This document shows, one piece after another, positions 8,457 through 18,014 of a stretch of 28,573 nt of DNA. Position 1 is the stretch's first letter. The number at the start of each line of letters is the position of its first letter. Source of the DNA: Endomicrobiia bacterium (GTDB lineage: Bacteria > Elusimicrobiota > Endomicrobiia > Endomicrobiales > Endomicrobiaceae); contig BNVT01000008.1 in the NCBI GenBank assembly GCA_025998295.1, forward strand, positions 1 through 28,573, given 5' to 3'. The notes below the pieces were generated by a model. That model was not told where the DNA came from. It did no database searches and saw nothing but the letters and a program-made list of their open reading frames with translations. The position numbers were made by a program, and so were the translations under genes.

Positions 8457-10435
8457 TAATCGTGTCTTAAGGCTTCTACAGGGTTTAAGAGAGAGGCTTT
8501 CCTTGCAGGCAATACGCCAAAAACTAAACCTGTAAATACTGAAAAACTAAAGGCGAGAACCACAGAAAAAGGCGTAATTATAGGATTTATTTTCATTCCA
8601 ATCATCCTCAACCCGGGACTCAATTCTGCAAGCTTACCGACTATCGTTGCTGCTCCAAAACCAAGTAATATCCCTATAATACCACCTATGCAACATATAA
8701 AAACAGCCTCAACTACAAACTGAAATAAAATATCGGTGTTGTTTGCACCAATGGCCTTTCTTAAACCTATTTCCTTTGTCCTTTCAGAAACGGAAACAAA
8801 CATAATGTTCATTATGCCTATTCCTCCAACAAGCAAAGTTGTGATAGCGACAGATCCTAAAAAGATAGACAACATCGCTGTTACTGAATCAACCTTTTTC
8901 CGAGCCTCCTCCATATTCGACACGCCTATAGCTTTTTCCTCCGAAGGCGGCATTCTGTGCATAAACAAAAGCCTTTTTTTTATAGCATTAAAAACTTCAT
9001 TCATGTCCGTATTGTCTTCCACCTGAACAATCATCGTATCTAGACATCTATCACCAGAAATTCTATACAAAGCAGTGTTTAAAGGCATAATAACCTTATC
9101 ATCTTCATCCATAAATCCGCTATGACCTTTAATAGGCAAAACCCCTATAACTTGAAAATCCATTTTGTTAATTTTCACGTACTCGCCTAGAGGATCACAT
9201 TTTTTATCTTTGTAAATGTTTTCAACTACTTTTTTCCCTAGTAATACAACTTTTTTCTTTTCATTATTTTCTTCTTCCGTAAAAAATCTGCCAATAGATG
9301 GGCGTGAAGTTTTTATATCCGCATAAGCTACTGAAGCACCAACAATACGTGTATTATGCTTATTACCATTTGCGACAACTTGCAAATTTCCACAGTGGTC
9401 ATATCCGGCGATATATTTTATGCCGGGAACATTTTTTTTGAGATCGTCGATATCCTCGGTTTTGAACTTCACCCAACTACCTTTTTTTGTAGTACCGGCA
9501 TAGACATATAAAATATTTGATCCTAAATCACCAATTTGCTTTTCAATGCCCCTTTTCATTCCTTCGCCTACGGCAAGCAATGTAATTAAACTTGCAACAC
9601 CCATCGTTACACCTAAAACTGATAGCATAGAACGCATTTTACTTCCGGTAATAGCTCTTAAGGCCTGAATAAAATAATCTTTAATTCTTGGTAACGAAAA
9701 AGTTTTATGCTTGAATTGTCTTACAGATTGTTGCTTGCTTACACTATTTTTATTTGCCGTTTTTTCATCAGATATTATAACACCGTCCTGCATTCTTATA
9801 ACTCTTGTCGCATAAGCCGCAAGTTCCGACTCGTGAGTTACCATTACTATTGTTATGCCTGCATTATTTAAATCTTTAAGTATTTGTATAATATCTTTTG
9901 TGGATTTTGTATCTAAATTCCCTGTTGGTTCATCTGCAAAAATTATTAGAGGTTTGTTTGTAAGAGATCTTGCTACAGCAACCCTCTGCTGTTGTCCTCC
10001 TGAGATTTCACTTGGATGATGGCTTATGCGTTCTGACAAACCTACCATGTCAAGCAGTTTTGTAGGATCTTCATGGGCTTTTTCGTCTCTTGAATTTGCA
10101 TACATCACGGGCAGGGCGACGTTTTCCAAAACTGTAAGTTTTGGTAAGAGATTAAACTGTTGAAAAATAAATCCTAAATAATGATTTCTAAGAGCGGCAA
10201 GTTCACTATCGGAATAATTCGAAATCTCTACATCGGCTAGTTTATACGATCCTTCAGTTTGTTTATCAAGCAATCCCAAGATATTTAAAAGTGTAGATTT
10301 CCCGCTTCCGGAATATCCCATAATCGCAACAAATTCACCCTGCATAATTTCCAAATCTATGCCATGCAAGACCGGGACATCCAGCTTCCCTAGGTAATAC
10401 GTCTTTTTGAGATTTTTAAGTTCTATTATTTTCAT
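8456..10435 (-). CDS. macB: MacB-type ABC exporter, ATPase-permease fusion
   Basis: An inner-membrane protein of 659 residues with an N-terminal ATPase fused to a MacB/FtsX-type permease. The family couples ATP use to periplasmic work, usually lipoprotein, peptide or macrolide export with a HlyD-type adaptor and TolC. The ATPase has Walker A GYSGSGKST (about 40-48), signature SGGQQQRVAVARSL (about 145), Walker B IIFADEPTGNLD (about 165) and a switch histidine in VMVTHE. One membrane helix follows near residue 275, then a periplasmic domain, then three C-terminal helices, ending LPARKASLLNPVEALRHD. I chose the ATG at 10435 (MKIIELKNLKKTY), with AAGG 12 bases upstream. No adaptor or TolC gene is in the window, so partners must be elsewhere. 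The substrate is unknown. Confidence 0.92.
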   Translation of the reverse strand: MKIIELKNLKKTYYLGKLDVPVLHGIDLEIMQGEFVAIMGYSGSGKSTLLNILGLLDKQTEGSYKLADVEISNYSDSELAALRNHYLGFIFQQFNLLPKLTVLENVALPVMYANSRDEKAHEDPTKLLDMVGLSERISHHPSEISGGQQQRVAVARSLTNKPLIIFADEPTGNLDTKSTKDIIQILKDLNNAGITIVMVTHESELAAYATRVIRMQDGVIISDEKTANKNSVSKQQSVRQFKHKTFSLPRIKDYFIQALRAITGSKMRSMLSVLGVTMGVASLITLLAVGEGMKRGIEKQIGDLGSNILYVYAGTTKKGSWVKFKTEDIDDLKKNVPGIKYIAGYDHCGNLQVVANGNKHNTRIVGASVAYADIKTSRPSIGRFFTEEENNEKKKVVLLGKKVVENIYKDKKCDPLGEYVKINKMDFQVIGVLPIKGHSGFMDEDDKVIMPLNTALYRISGDRCLDTMIVQVEDNTDMNEVFNAIKKRLLFMHRMPPSEEKAIGVSNMEEARKKVDSVTAMLSIFLGSVAITTLLVGGIGIMNIMFVSVSERTKEIGLRKAIGANNTDILFQFVVEAVFICCIGGIIGILLGFGAATIVGKLAELSPGLRMIGMKINPIITPFSVVLAFSFSVFTGLVFGVLPARKASLLNPVEALRHD

Positions 10436-10518
10436 TTTGATTTTTTTAACCTTGACCAAAAACGTCAACAAAGACCCACTTTAAACCGAATATCCACTAT
10501 ACAAGAAGGTCATTTTTC

Positions 10519-10535
10519 TCCGCTTTTTTAGCGGA
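10519..10535 (-). terminator. Possible terminator between rpsT and macB
   Basis: TCCGC and GCGGA pair around an A-rich loop in the gap after the rpsT stop, followed on the minus strand by GAAAAATG. The stem is short and the T-run poor, so some read-through into macB is likely. Confidence 0.4.
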
Positions 10536-10565
10536 TTGATCTTTCTTACACTACCAATCTTAAAT

Positions 10566-10847
10566 TTATTTCTTTATCTTTGACACGAGCCCAGAAAGTC
10601 TTGCTTTTTGATTTGAAGCCGCTTTAGAATGTATTACATTTCTTTTAGCTGCCTTATCCCATTGCGAAAAAGCTGTTGCTAATTGCTCTGATGCAACTTT
10701 TACATCATTATTTTTCACAGCCTCCACAACTCTTCTTATTGAGGTTCTTATCTTACTTTTAACTGCTGAATTTCTTTCAGCTCTTTTCTTTGATTTTCTT
10801 GCTTCTTTAAGAGCAGATGTATGTCTGCCTGTTTTAAGCTTTGCCAT
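10566..10847 (-). CDS. rpsT: 30S ribosomal protein S20
   Basis: A small basic protein that binds 16S rRNA early in assembly of the 30S subunit. All 93 residues fit the family: MAKLKTGRHTSALKEARKSK at the start, the central RNSAVKSKIRTSIRRVVEA helix, and the closing NVIHSKAASNQKARLSGLV with a KIKK tail. Length is normal for S20 (about 85-95). The start is firm because a strong GGGGGAAT ribosome binding site lies about 8-12 bases before the ATG. A good promoter lies 60-90 bases upstream (10907-10936). macB follows on the same strand after 130 bases and may be transcribed by read-through. Confidence 0.97.
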   Translation of the reverse strand: MAKLKTGRHTSALKEARKSKKRAERNSAVKSKIRTSIRRVVEAVKNNDVKVASEQLATAFSQWDKAAKRNVIHSKAASNQKARLSGLVSKIKK

Positions 10848-10906
10848 TTTACATTATTCCCCCGAAACGTTGTCACGGCCACTCGTTTTTGACGACCATG
10901 GGTGGA

Positions 10907-10936
10907 ATTATACATTAAATATGATAATGTAGTCAA
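10907..10936 (-). promoter_or_regulatory. Promoter of rpsT
   Basis: On the minus strand, TTGACT (10931-10936) is followed after 18 bases by TATAAT (10907-10912). Transcription would start near 10900, giving a leader of about 53 nt before the rpsT ATG. Confidence 0.8.
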
Positions 10937-11049
10937 ACTGTATGGGTTAACCATGTTAGTTAAAAGATGAAAATATTGCCTAATATCTGATTTTTCCACT
11001 TTAGTTTTAAAACAAAATTTCAAAAAAATTCATCTATGAGTCATAATGG

Positions 11050-11143
11050 GTCAAATTGCTTGAAGTTACACTGTAAAGAACAAGAAGATGTATGAAGGAG
11101 TACACTCACCCCTTAAACTACGAGACGGTGCAACTTCAAACGT
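11050..11143. mobile_element. MITE-1 element, eroded copy
   Basis: Nearly the same internal sequence as the copy at 20387-20498 (TCAAATTGCTTGAAGTTACA, then GTAAAGAACAAGAAGAT, then CACCCCTTAA). The outermost bases of both ends are lost or changed. Confidence 0.82.
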
Positions 11144-11191
11144 GCACTCTTTAATCTTACCATTTAACAATTTTTTTTAAATATCATTTTA

Positions 11192-11338
11192 GAGGATGCC
11201 TCTAAAAACTCTAACAAGTTACTGTTGCTAGTCTCTAGTTTTGGTATGCGATGTTATTTTTACGATGAGATAACTTAAACGAGGTTGGTATGGTAAATAC
11301 AGAAATCTGTAAAAACCATGGGTTTTTAGAGAAGCCCT
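11192..11338. mobile_element. MITE-2 element, copy A
   Basis: A 147-bp non-coding element whose ends are inverted: GAGGATGCCTCTAAAAACTC at the left, and AGGGCTTCTCTAAAAACCC when the right end is read inwards. A central block GTTATTTTTACGATGAGATAAC (11253-11274) is itself a near palindrome and recurs in copy B at 27975-27996. The ends resemble IS5-group termini, but no transposase is present and the assignment is inference. Confidence 0.75.
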
Positions 11339-11502
11339 GAGAACATCTGCTACTGATGTCTTTGGATTTATTTCGTTCATGTCTGGCTCTTTTCGTCTCC
11401 TTATTTTTCTTACGTTCTCACTATATTATCTTCACTTTACAGATTACAGACACAGCTTTTATCTTACTCTCAAATAATATTTCTTAAACATTTTTCTTTG
11501 AT

Positions 11503-11530
11503 TTGATTATGTAATAAAATTATGTATAAT
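11503..11530 (+). promoter_or_regulatory. Promoter of the speA-dksA-mscS unit
   Basis: TTGATT (11503-11508), a 16-base spacer and TATAAT (11525-11530) precede the decarboxylase by about 120 bases. This gives a leader of roughly 115 nt. Confidence 0.65.
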
Positions 11531-11566
11531 AGAAACGCATTTTAGGCGTATTGTTTGTAGTAAAGA

Positions 11567-11585
11567 TTTACAAATTGCTTGTAAA
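11567..11585 (+). promoter_or_regulatory. Inverted repeat in the speA leader
   Basis: TTTACAA and TTGTAAA, separated by ATTGC, form a perfect 7-bp inverted repeat about 30-50 bases downstream of the likely transcription start. It could be an operator or a weak RNA hairpin. Nothing in the window identifies a matching regulator. Confidence 0.4.
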
Positions 11586-11653
11586 ATGGGAAAAATTATA
11601 TATAAGTTCGAGTCCTTTGCTGTTGTAATGTTTATAAGGGGTAGGCCATTGTA

Positions 11654-13126
11654 ATGAAAAAATTATCAAACTCTGTTCAATCCAGAGCGCCTTTGTTTGA
11701 CACTCTTTTGTCTCACGCGAAAAGAGATGTTGTGTCATTTCATTGCCCAGGACATAAAAATGGAAGAAGTGTTGATAAAGAATTAAAAGATTATACGGGC
11801 GAAAATATCTTTAAATTTGATCTTACTGTTTTTGATGAAGTTGATTCTTTGCATGATCCAGTGGGCCCTATAAATAAAGCCCAAGAACTTATGGCTCAAG
11901 CATATGGCGTGGAACATTCTTTATTTTTAGTAAACGGAACTTCCGTAGGGAATATAGCTATGTTTCTTGCGGCATGTAATGCAGAAGATTCCATAATAAT
12001 TTCAAGAAATTCACATAAGTCTATTATGGCGGGAATTATAATGTCGGGTGTATGGCCTATTTGGATTCAGCCTAAAATCGATCAAAACTTAGACTTAGTT
12101 TTTAACGCAACCTATGACCAAATAAAAGACGCTTTGGACAGATATCCTGAAACTAAGGCGGTATTTATCACAAGTCCTACATACAATGGAATAGTTACTG
12201 AATTAGATAAAATTGTTGATATGTGCCATAGAAGAAGAAAGATAGTTTTAGTTGATGAAGCTCACGGCTCGCATTTGCATTTTAATAAACAGTTTCCTGA
12301 ATCTGCCGTTGATGCCGGTGCCGATTTATGCGTTCAGTCAACACATAAAACTCTATCTGCAATGTCCCAAGGATCGGTATTGCACTTTAATTCAAAACTT
12401 ATTGATTTTAACAGGGTAAAAAAAATAGTTTCAATGCTTCAGACAACAAGTCCTAATTACTTGACATTGGCAACTCTTGATTTGGCAAGAAGGCAGGCAT
12501 TTTTACATGGTGAGGAAAATTTTGACAGAGTTATAAAAATCGCTGAGTGGGGGCGTTCTTATACGAATAATAATATCTATTCAATGAAATGTTTTACTCG
12601 TCAGGAAATACGCAAGCTTGGTTTTGATTTAGATGTTACAAAACTTACTGTAAATGTGACAAAAACCGGACTTTCAGGTTATGAAATTGAAAGTATTTTG
12701 GCTAAAGAATACAATGTACAGCTTGATTACGCCGATTTATTTAATTTGGTTGCCATTATGGGTGAAGGTTCAAATAAATCTGATGTAGAGACCTTTGTAA
12801 AAGCGCTTGAAAATATAAGCAAAAAATATCATGGCAAACAAAAAAACTGGATACTTAGAATTCCATCACTTGCTACGGAGATGGTTATGAGACCAAGAGA
12901 TGTATTTCTTTCAAATAATACAAAAAAAGTGAGTTTAAAAAAAGCTATAGGTCATGTTGCTGCTCAAACTCTTACGCCTTATCCTCCAGGTATTCCTGTT
13001 GTTATTCCGGGAGAAAGAATTACAAGTGAGATATGCGCTTATCTTATGGATATGTCTTCTAAAGACATAAGAATAAGCGGTCAGGAAACGGAGAAGTTAA
13101 AAACGGTAAAAGTTTTTACAAATTAG
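11654..13126 (+). CDS. speA: Orn/Lys/Arg decarboxylase, SpeA-like
   Basis: A PLP-dependent fold-I decarboxylase of 490 residues, in the size class of Bacillus-type arginine decarboxylase that begins polyamine synthesis by making agmatine. The N-terminus shows FHCPGHKNG and the DLTVFDEVDSLHDP loop. PLP-site features are LVNGTSVGN (92-100), the stacking histidine in RNSHKS (H121), DEAHGSH (201-207, with the Asp that contacts the pyridine nitrogen) and the Schiff-base lysine K232 in QSTHKTL. A C-terminal domain with TPYPPGIPVVIPGE closes it. Residues fixing arginine versus lysine or ornithine cannot be judged here. Start is the ATG at 11654 with GGGGTAGG about 10 bases upstream. It heads a three-gene unit; the dksA-like gene follows after 11 bases. 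Confidence 0.92.
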   Translation: MKKLSNSVQSRAPLFDTLLSHAKRDVVSFHCPGHKNGRSVDKELKDYTGENIFKFDLTVFDEVDSLHDPVGPINKAQELMAQAYGVEHSLFLVNGTSVGNIAMFLAACNAEDSIIISRNSHKSIMAGIIMSGVWPIWIQPKIDQNLDLVFNATYDQIKDALDRYPETKAVFITSPTYNGIVTELDKIVDMCHRRRKIVLVDEAHGSHLHFNKQFPESAVDAGADLCVQSTHKTLSAMSQGSVLHFNSKLIDFNRVKKIVSMLQTTSPNYLTLATLDLARRQAFLHGEENFDRVIKIAEWGRSYTNNNIYSMKCFTRQEIRKLGFDLDVTKLTVNVTKTGLSGYEIESILAKEYNVQLDYADLFNLVAIMGEGSNKSDVETFVKALENISKKYHGKQKNWILRIPSLATEMVMRPRDVFLSNNTKKVSLKKAIGHVAAQTLTPYPPGIPVVIPGERITSEICAYLMDMSSKDIRISGQETEKLKTVKVFTN

Positions 13127-13137
13127 CGGAGAAAATA

Positions 13138-13479
13138 ATGAATAAAAAAGACTTAGCAAGTTTTAAAAAAATCTTAATACAGAAAAAAGCTGAACTCGGC
13201 AATGCTCAAAGAGAAGTGGGTACGGATTTAGATACTAATGTTGGCGACGAAATAGACACGGCAAGTCAGAATAGCGAAAGGGAAATGTGTTTTGAACTTG
13301 CCGCCAATGACAGAATAACTTTAAATACAATAAACGATGCCTTGGCTAAGATAGAAAAAGGTATTTATGGACGGTGCGAATGTTGTAATAATGCTATTTC
13401 CATAGAAAGGTTGAAAGCAATTTCGTGGACTAGGTATTGTATAAAGTGTCAGGAAGAAATTGAAAATCCAAAAAAATAA
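13138..13479 (+). CDS. DksA/TraR family zinc-finger protein
   Basis: A 113-residue protein of the DksA/TraR family. These proteins enter the secondary channel of RNA polymerase and tune transcription, often together with ppGpp. An N-terminal coiled coil is followed by DEIDTA (37-42), which matches the acidic DxxDxA tip motif of true DksA. A C4 zinc finger follows: C80, C83 (GRCECC) and C101, C104 (RYCIKC). It is shorter than E. coli DksA (151), as is common outside Proteobacteria. GGAGAAA precedes the ATG. It sits 11 bases after the decarboxylase and 3 bases before the channel gene, so the three are almost certainly co-transcribed. That link suggests a stress role, which is inference. Confidence 0.92.
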   Translation: MNKKDLASFKKILIQKKAELGNAQREVGTDLDTNVGDEIDTASQNSEREMCFELAANDRITLNTINDALAKIEKGIYGRCECCNNAISIERLKAISWTRYCIKCQEEIENPKK

Positions 13480-13482
13480 AAA

Positions 13483-14517
13483 ATGATAAAATCCCTATTG
13501 AGTGCGGCTTTTTCAAAGAATTTTGAATTATGGATAAAAAGTGCGTTTTGGTTTGCACTTATATTCTGTGCTGGGTTTTTGTTTAAAAAATATGTAACAA
13601 AATTTATTCAAAACATGTTGGCAAAAATCGGACTTATTTTGTCTGAAGATATGGTTATAATGTCTAGCAGCTACATTTCTTTTTGGTTTTTTCTTATTGC
13701 TTTGTATGTGGCTTTTTTTAGATCTCCGATAAACAATACAAGTACAAGTCCGGTTGTCGAGAAATTTTTTTATGCAGCATTTGCTTTTTCTATAGTTATT
13801 TTAATTGCTTCTGTTGTTTCAAGATTTTTTCATAAGTTTGTTCATGAGAAAATAGGGTCTAATATAATAAAGTTCATCGTGATTTTTATCGGGTTAATGC
13901 TGATACTACCCCATATCGGTATAAACTTTACGCCCATTTTGGCAGCGTTGAGCGTAGGAACGTTGACAGTAGGTCTTGCTCTTCAGGATACTCTTGGTAA
14001 TTTTTTTGCAGGAATCAATATCCTTACAAGTAAACAAATTTCAAGGAACGATTATATAAAGCTTGATTCGGGGCAAGAAGGGACAGTAGTTGATATTAAT
14101 TGGAGAACAACACTTATCAAGGAAATATCGAGCAATATTATTACAATTCCAAACAGCAAGATTTCGTCCGCGATTGTAACAAGTTTTCATTATCAAAGAA
14201 GAGCTGAGGTTAGCGTGTCTATAAATTGTGGAGTGGCTTATGGCAGCGATTTGGACCGTGTAGAAAAAATCGCAAAACTTGCAGCGCAGGAGATGATAAA
14301 TAAATATGAAGATTCGGTAAAAACTTACGTACCTGTTATGTTTTTTACAAATTTTGGCGACTCTTCTATAAATTTTATTTTGCTCTTCAGAGTGAAGAGT
14401 GTTTATGCAAGAGCTTTTATACAGAGCGAAGTGTTGAAAAATTTATATAGGAGATTTAATGAAGAGAAAATAGAAATTCCGTTTCCACAAAGAGTTGTTA
14501 CCATTAACAAGCAGTAA
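13483..14517 (+). CDS. MscS-family mechanosensitive channel
   Basis: An inner-membrane channel of 344 residues that opens under membrane tension and releases solutes on osmotic downshock. Four hydrophobic segments are visible before residue ~170 (near 18-36, 60-80, 95-112 and 125-165). The last holds the pore-lining, Gly/Ala-rich ILAALSVGTLTVGLALQDTL and NFFAGINIL. The beta domain follows with SKQISRNDYIKL, GTVVDINWRTT and ITIPNSKI, then a C-terminal alpha/beta domain ending FPQRVVTI. Length is between small MscS (286) and larger YbdG-like forms. The start lies 3 bases after the dksA-like stop, so translation is probably coupled. No clear terminator follows; 14518-14806 holds only a 22-codon frame (14659-14727) of doubtful meaning. 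Confidence 0.93.
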   Translation: MIKSLLSAAFSKNFELWIKSAFWFALIFCAGFLFKKYVTKFIQNMLAKIGLILSEDMVIMSSSYISFWFFLIALYVAFFRSPINNTSTSPVVEKFFYAAFAFSIVILIASVVSRFFHKFVHEKIGSNIIKFIVIFIGLMLILPHIGINFTPILAALSVGTLTVGLALQDTLGNFFAGINILTSKQISRNDYIKLDSGQEGTVVDINWRTTLIKEISSNIITIPNSKISSAIVTSFHYQRRAEVSVSINCGVAYGSDLDRVEKIAKLAAQEMINKYEDSVKTYVPVMFFTNFGDSSINFILLFRVKSVYARAFIQSEVLKNLYRRFNEEKIEIPFPQRVVTINKQ

Positions 14518-14806
14518 TACAACCGATATAATATGGGACTGACTGCCGAGTTGAAAAATCTAAAACAAGTGGAGAAGTAGGCTTTTTAAGATACCCTGTA
14601 AATGCATGTTGCAAATCCGCAAGTTTTAAGGGTTTAAATTAAAATCAAAGAAAAAACCATGAAAAAACAAAAACAATTTGTCATTTGCAAAAAGTCTCGA
14701 TTTAAATGGCATTCAATGCTAAACTAAAAAAGATCTGGTCAAGCAGTTCAGAAAGGATATATTTACATCATTATAATCCTAAAGGAAAACAGGTTGAGAA
14801 AAAACA

Positions 14807-16402
14807 ATGAAAAAAGACAAAGCAAAAGAAGACAAAACAAAAGAAGACGGAGTGGAAAAAAGCAGAATAATGTTTTTTGATACAACGCTAAGGGATGGGG
14901 AACAATCGCCAGGCGCAAGCATGAATTTAAAAGAAAAATTGCTTGTTGCTAAGCAACTCGCAGCTTTGGGGGTTGATGTTATCGAAGCGGGTTTTCCTGC
15001 TTCGAGTCTTGGAGATTTTGAATCTGTAAAATCTATAGCTCAGCAAACCAAAATAGCTTCTGCTATTGCTGGTTTGTGTAGAGCCTCAGAAAAAGACATA
15101 AAGGCGTGCTGGGAAGCTGTAAAATACGCAAAAAAATCTAGGATACATATATTTTTGGCCACTTCTGATTTACACATTGAAAAAAAACTTCAAAAAACAA
15201 GAGCACAAATTTTGGATATGGCTATAAAAGCTGTCAGATATGGGAAGAGTTTATGTAAAGATATAGAGTTTTCTGCTGAAGATGCAGGAAGGTCTGACAT
15301 GGATTTTTTATGTAATTTCGTGGAAGCTGTTATAGATGCAGGGGTAAATACCATAAATATCACTGACACTGTTGGCTATACAACTCCTATTGAATTCGGT
15401 GGTAAAGTAGCTGAAATTAAAAGAAGGGTTCATAATATCGACAAAGCAGTTATAAGCGTTCACTGTCATAACGATTTAGGCCTTGCCGTAGCAAACTCCT
15501 TGTCAGCTATAGAAAACGGTGCAAGACAAGTTGAATGTACCATCAACGGCATAGGGGAAAGAGCCGGAAACGCTTCTCTTGAAGAACTTGCGATGGTGTT
15601 AAAAGTAAGATCGCATTACTATAATGTATGCCATTCAATTAAAACAAAAGAATTATACAATGCAAGTAAACTTGTTTCAAGACTGACTGGAATATCCGTA
15701 CAACCAAACAAGGCTGTTGTTGGCGCAAATGCTTTTGCCCATGAGTCTGGAATTCATCAAGACGGAGTGCTCAAGGCAAGAGAAACTTATGAAATTATGA
15801 ATCCGGCAGATGTTGGAGTCCCTGAAAGTTCATTGGTTTTAGGTAAACATTCAGGTAGACATGCGTTTTTTAAAAGGATTAAAGATCTGGGTTATGAGCT
15901 TGGAAATAAAGAATCTGAAGCGTTATTCGAAAAATTCAAAGTTTTAGCGGATAAAAAAAAGGCAGTTTTTGATGAAGATTTAGTTACTCTGATTGAAGAA
16001 GATGCAAATTCAGGCAAAGAAACTTTTATTTTGGATTATCTTAGTGCAACTTCAGGTGCGGGAACAGTATCTACTGCGACAGTAAAGATATCAAAAATAG
16101 AAGACTTTCAAAAGTCACAAACTACGCTAAGTTTTCAAGAAGCAGCTTGCGGAAGTGGTCCTGTCGATGCAGCATATAAAGCAATAGATAAAATAGTCAA
16201 TATGGACATAAAACTTACAGAATTTTCGTTAAGAGCCATTTCTTCAGGTGAAGATGCCATAGGAGAGTGTTTTTTAAAAGTAAAATATCAAGATGTAGTT
16301 TATTCAGGAAAAGGAACTTCGACAGACGTTATAGAAGCAAGTACAAAAGCTTATATGCAGGCAATTAATAAAGCAAAATCATTTGCTAATAAGGAGAAAT
16401 AA
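14807..16402 (+). CDS. leuA: 2-isopropylmalate synthase
   Basis: First committed step of leucine synthesis: condenses acetyl-CoA with 2-oxoisovalerate. The 531-residue protein has the TIM-barrel catalytic domain with [14 protein letters not shown] (about 23-36), [12 protein letters not shown], the metal-binding [14 protein letters not shown] and [14 protein letters not shown], then a linker with [12 protein letters not shown] and the C-terminal leucine-binding regulatory domain (from about 400, with [18 protein letters not shown]). Length matches the bacterial long form. The first ~18 residues are almost all Lys, Asp and Glu and precede the family start, so the true start could be the internal ATG before FFDTTL. 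GGTTGAG is the only upstream purine stretch. No T-box or leader peptide is visible. leuC follows after one base. Confidence 0.95.
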   Translation: MKKDKAKEDKTKEDGVEKSRIMFFDTTLRDGEQSPGASMNLKEKLLVAKQLAALGVDVIEAGFPASSLGDFESVKSIAQQTKIASAIAGLCRASEKDIKACWEAVKYAKKSRIHIFLATSDLHIEKKLQKTRAQILDMAIKAVRYGKSLCKDIEFSAEDAGRSDMDFLCNFVEAVIDAGVNTINITDTVGYTTPIEFGGKVAEIKRRVHNIDKAVISVHCHNDLGLAVANSLSAIENGARQVECTINGIGERAGNASLEELAMVLKVRSHYYNVCHSIKTKELYNASKLVSRLTGISVQPNKAVVGANAFAHESGIHQDGVLKARETYEIMNPADVGVPESSLVLGKHSGRHAFFKRIKDLGYELGNKESEALFEKFKVLADKKKAVFDEDLVTLIEEDANSGKETFILDYLSATSGAGTVSTATVKISKIEDFQKSQTTLSFQEAACGSGPVDAAYKAIDKIVNMDIKLTEFSLRAISSGEDAIGECFLKVKYQDVVYSGKGTSTDVIEASTKAYMQAINKAKSFANKEK

Positions 16403-16403
16403 A

Positions 16404-17666
16404 ATGGGCAGCACTATTACAGAAAAGATATTAGCAGCGCATTGCGGTAAAAAGGTTGTTGAACCTGGCGAATTTATAGAGCCTAAAGTTGACATTGCCC
16501 TTTCAAACGATGTTACAGCTCCTTTGGCTATAAAGGAATTTAGAAAGTCTGGAGTAAAAAAGGTTTTTGATAAAAATAAAATTGCTTTGGTTATGGACCA
16601 TTTTACACCAAACAAAGATATTTTAAGTGCAGAACATGTTAAATTTGTAAGAGAATTCGCAAAAGAACAGAAAATAAAGCATTATTACGAAGGCGGTGAT
16701 GTAGGTGTTGAGCATGCAATTCTTCCAGAAAAAGGAATTGTTGTTCCTGGGGATGTTGTTGTAGGTGCAGACTCCCACACATGTACATATGGAGCACTTG
16801 GTGCTTTTTCGACAGGCGTAGGTTCTACAGATATTGCAGCTGCTATGGCAACTGGAAAAGTTTGGTTTAAAGTCCCAAATTCTCTTAAATTTGTTTTAAT
16901 AGGCCGACTGAACAAATGGGTGAGTGGTAAAGATATTATTCTTTACATTATAGGACTTATCGGTGTTGACGGAGCTTTATACAATTCTATGGAATTTACA
17001 GGTCCAGTATGTAAAAAACTTAACATGGCAGATAGATTTACAATAGCAAATATGGCTATTGAAGCTGGCGGGAAAAACGGTATATTTACACCTGACGAAA
17101 TCACGGAAAAATACGTGGCAAAAAGAGCTCTGAAAAAATATAAGTTTTATACAAGCGATAAAGACGCAAAATATCTAAAAACGCTTGAAATAGCTTGTGA
17201 TAAAATCTTGCCTCAGGTGGCAATGCCATTTTTGCCGTCAAATACAAAAGCTGTAAAAGATGTTAAAAAAACATATATAGACCAAGTTGTAATAGGTTCT
17301 TGCACTAACGGAAGAATTGAAGATTTAAGAATTGCAGCAGCAATTATAAAGAAAGGCAAAAAAGTAAATCCTAATATCAGAACGCTTATAATACCTGCCA
17401 CCCCTCAAGTTTACTCGCAGGCGCTAGAAGAGGGGCTGCTTAAAATATTCATAGATGCGGGAGCTATAATTTCAGCGCCTACATGCGGACCATGCCTAGG
17501 TGGACACATGGGCATTCTTGCTTCGGGCGAAAAATGCGTTTCAACTACAAACAGAAATTTTGTAGGAAGAATGGGACATGTTGAATCACAAGTGTTTTTA
17601 GCAAACCCTGCAGTAGCAGCAGCATCTGCAATTAAAGGTTACATAGCTTTGCCGGATGAGATTTAA
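16404..17666 (+). CDS. leuC: 3-isopropylmalate dehydratase, large subunit
   Basis: Large subunit of the 4Fe-4S enzyme that isomerises 2- to 3-isopropylmalate. The three cluster cysteines are present: C300 in GSCTNGR, and C361 and C364 in [27 protein letters not shown] and the closing [20 protein letters not shown] are also typical. At 420 residues it belongs to the shorter type related to archaeal LeuC/HacA, not the ~466-residue E. coli type. The related enzyme homoaconitase cannot be excluded from sequence alone, but the adjacent leuA favours leucine. AAGGAG at 16391-16396 lies inside the end of leuA, and the two genes are coupled. The small subunit leuD, which normally follows and is needed for activity, is not in the window. 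Confidence 0.95.
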   Translation: MGSTITEKILAAHCGKKVVEPGEFIEPKVDIALSNDVTAPLAIKEFRKSGVKKVFDKNKIALVMDHFTPNKDILSAEHVKFVREFAKEQKIKHYYEGGDVGVEHAILPEKGIVVPGDVVVGADSHTCTYGALGAFSTGVGSTDIAAAMATGKVWFKVPNSLKFVLIGRLNKWVSGKDIILYIIGLIGVDGALYNSMEFTGPVCKKLNMADRFTIANMAIEAGGKNGIFTPDEITEKYVAKRALKKYKFYTSDKDAKYLKTLEIACDKILPQVAMPFLPSNTKAVKDVKKTYIDQVVIGSCTNGRIEDLRIAAAIIKKGKKVNPNIRTLIIPATPQVYSQALEEGLLKIFIDAGAIISAPTCGPCLGGHMGILASGEKCVSTTNRNFVGRMGHVESQVFLANPAVAAASAIKGYIALPDEI

Positions 17667-17774
17667 CAACAAAGCCACTTGCATTCTTTATTGCCTCGAA
17701 ACTTAAAGAAATAAGGATTTTCAAAAGCAAAAAAAACACCCTGTAGTAATTCTTCTTTTTACAAAGGAGGTGAT

Positions 17775-17861
17775 ATGTGTATGATATGTGTAGCTTGGCG
17801 TGAAGTATTGGTCTTTTGTAGTAATTTCCCTTTTTTTAAAAAAGGGATGGCAAGCGCATGA
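17775..17861 (+). CDS. Possible 28-codon ORF with a perfect Shine-Dalgarno
   Basis: AAAGGAGGTGAT, a full match to the usual 16S anti-Shine-Dalgarno end, lies at 17764-17775 and leads into MCMICVAWREVLVFCSNFPF (ATG at 17775 or 17781) with a stop at 17861. The peptide would be short, hydrophobic and rich in cysteine. Its end overlaps a perfect hairpin, CCCTTTTTTTAAAAAAGGG (17828-17846). It could be a real small protein, a leader for the flavodiiron gene, or the ribosome site of a lost gene such as leuD. The gap 17667-18014 otherwise shows nothing. Confidence 0.3.
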   Translation: MCMICVAWREVLVFCSNFPFFKKGMASA

Positions 17862-18014
17862 AAAATTTCAAGATTTATATGCTACAGCAGCTATCAACAA
17901 AAATAACATTAGGAAGATCCACAAAAACAAAAACAATACCTAAGCGCATTAGTTTTGTTTAGTCTTACCCTAAGCTTACGAAAGGTTTTATGTGGTATAT
18001 TTAAGGAGCATTTT

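Noticed and set aside
10748..11023. 91-codon frame overlapping rpsT on the same strand
   Set aside because: It overlaps the ribosomal protein and its promoter in another frame and has no protein-like pattern.
11600..11625. AAGTTCGAGTCCTT resembles a tRNA T arm upstream of the decarboxylase
   Set aside because: No acceptor stem, anticodon arm or D arm can be found around it.
14518..14806. Leader peptide or T-box before leuA
   Set aside because: The 22-codon frame at 14659 has a single Leu codon, no terminator/antiterminator pair is visible, and the T-box signature is missing.
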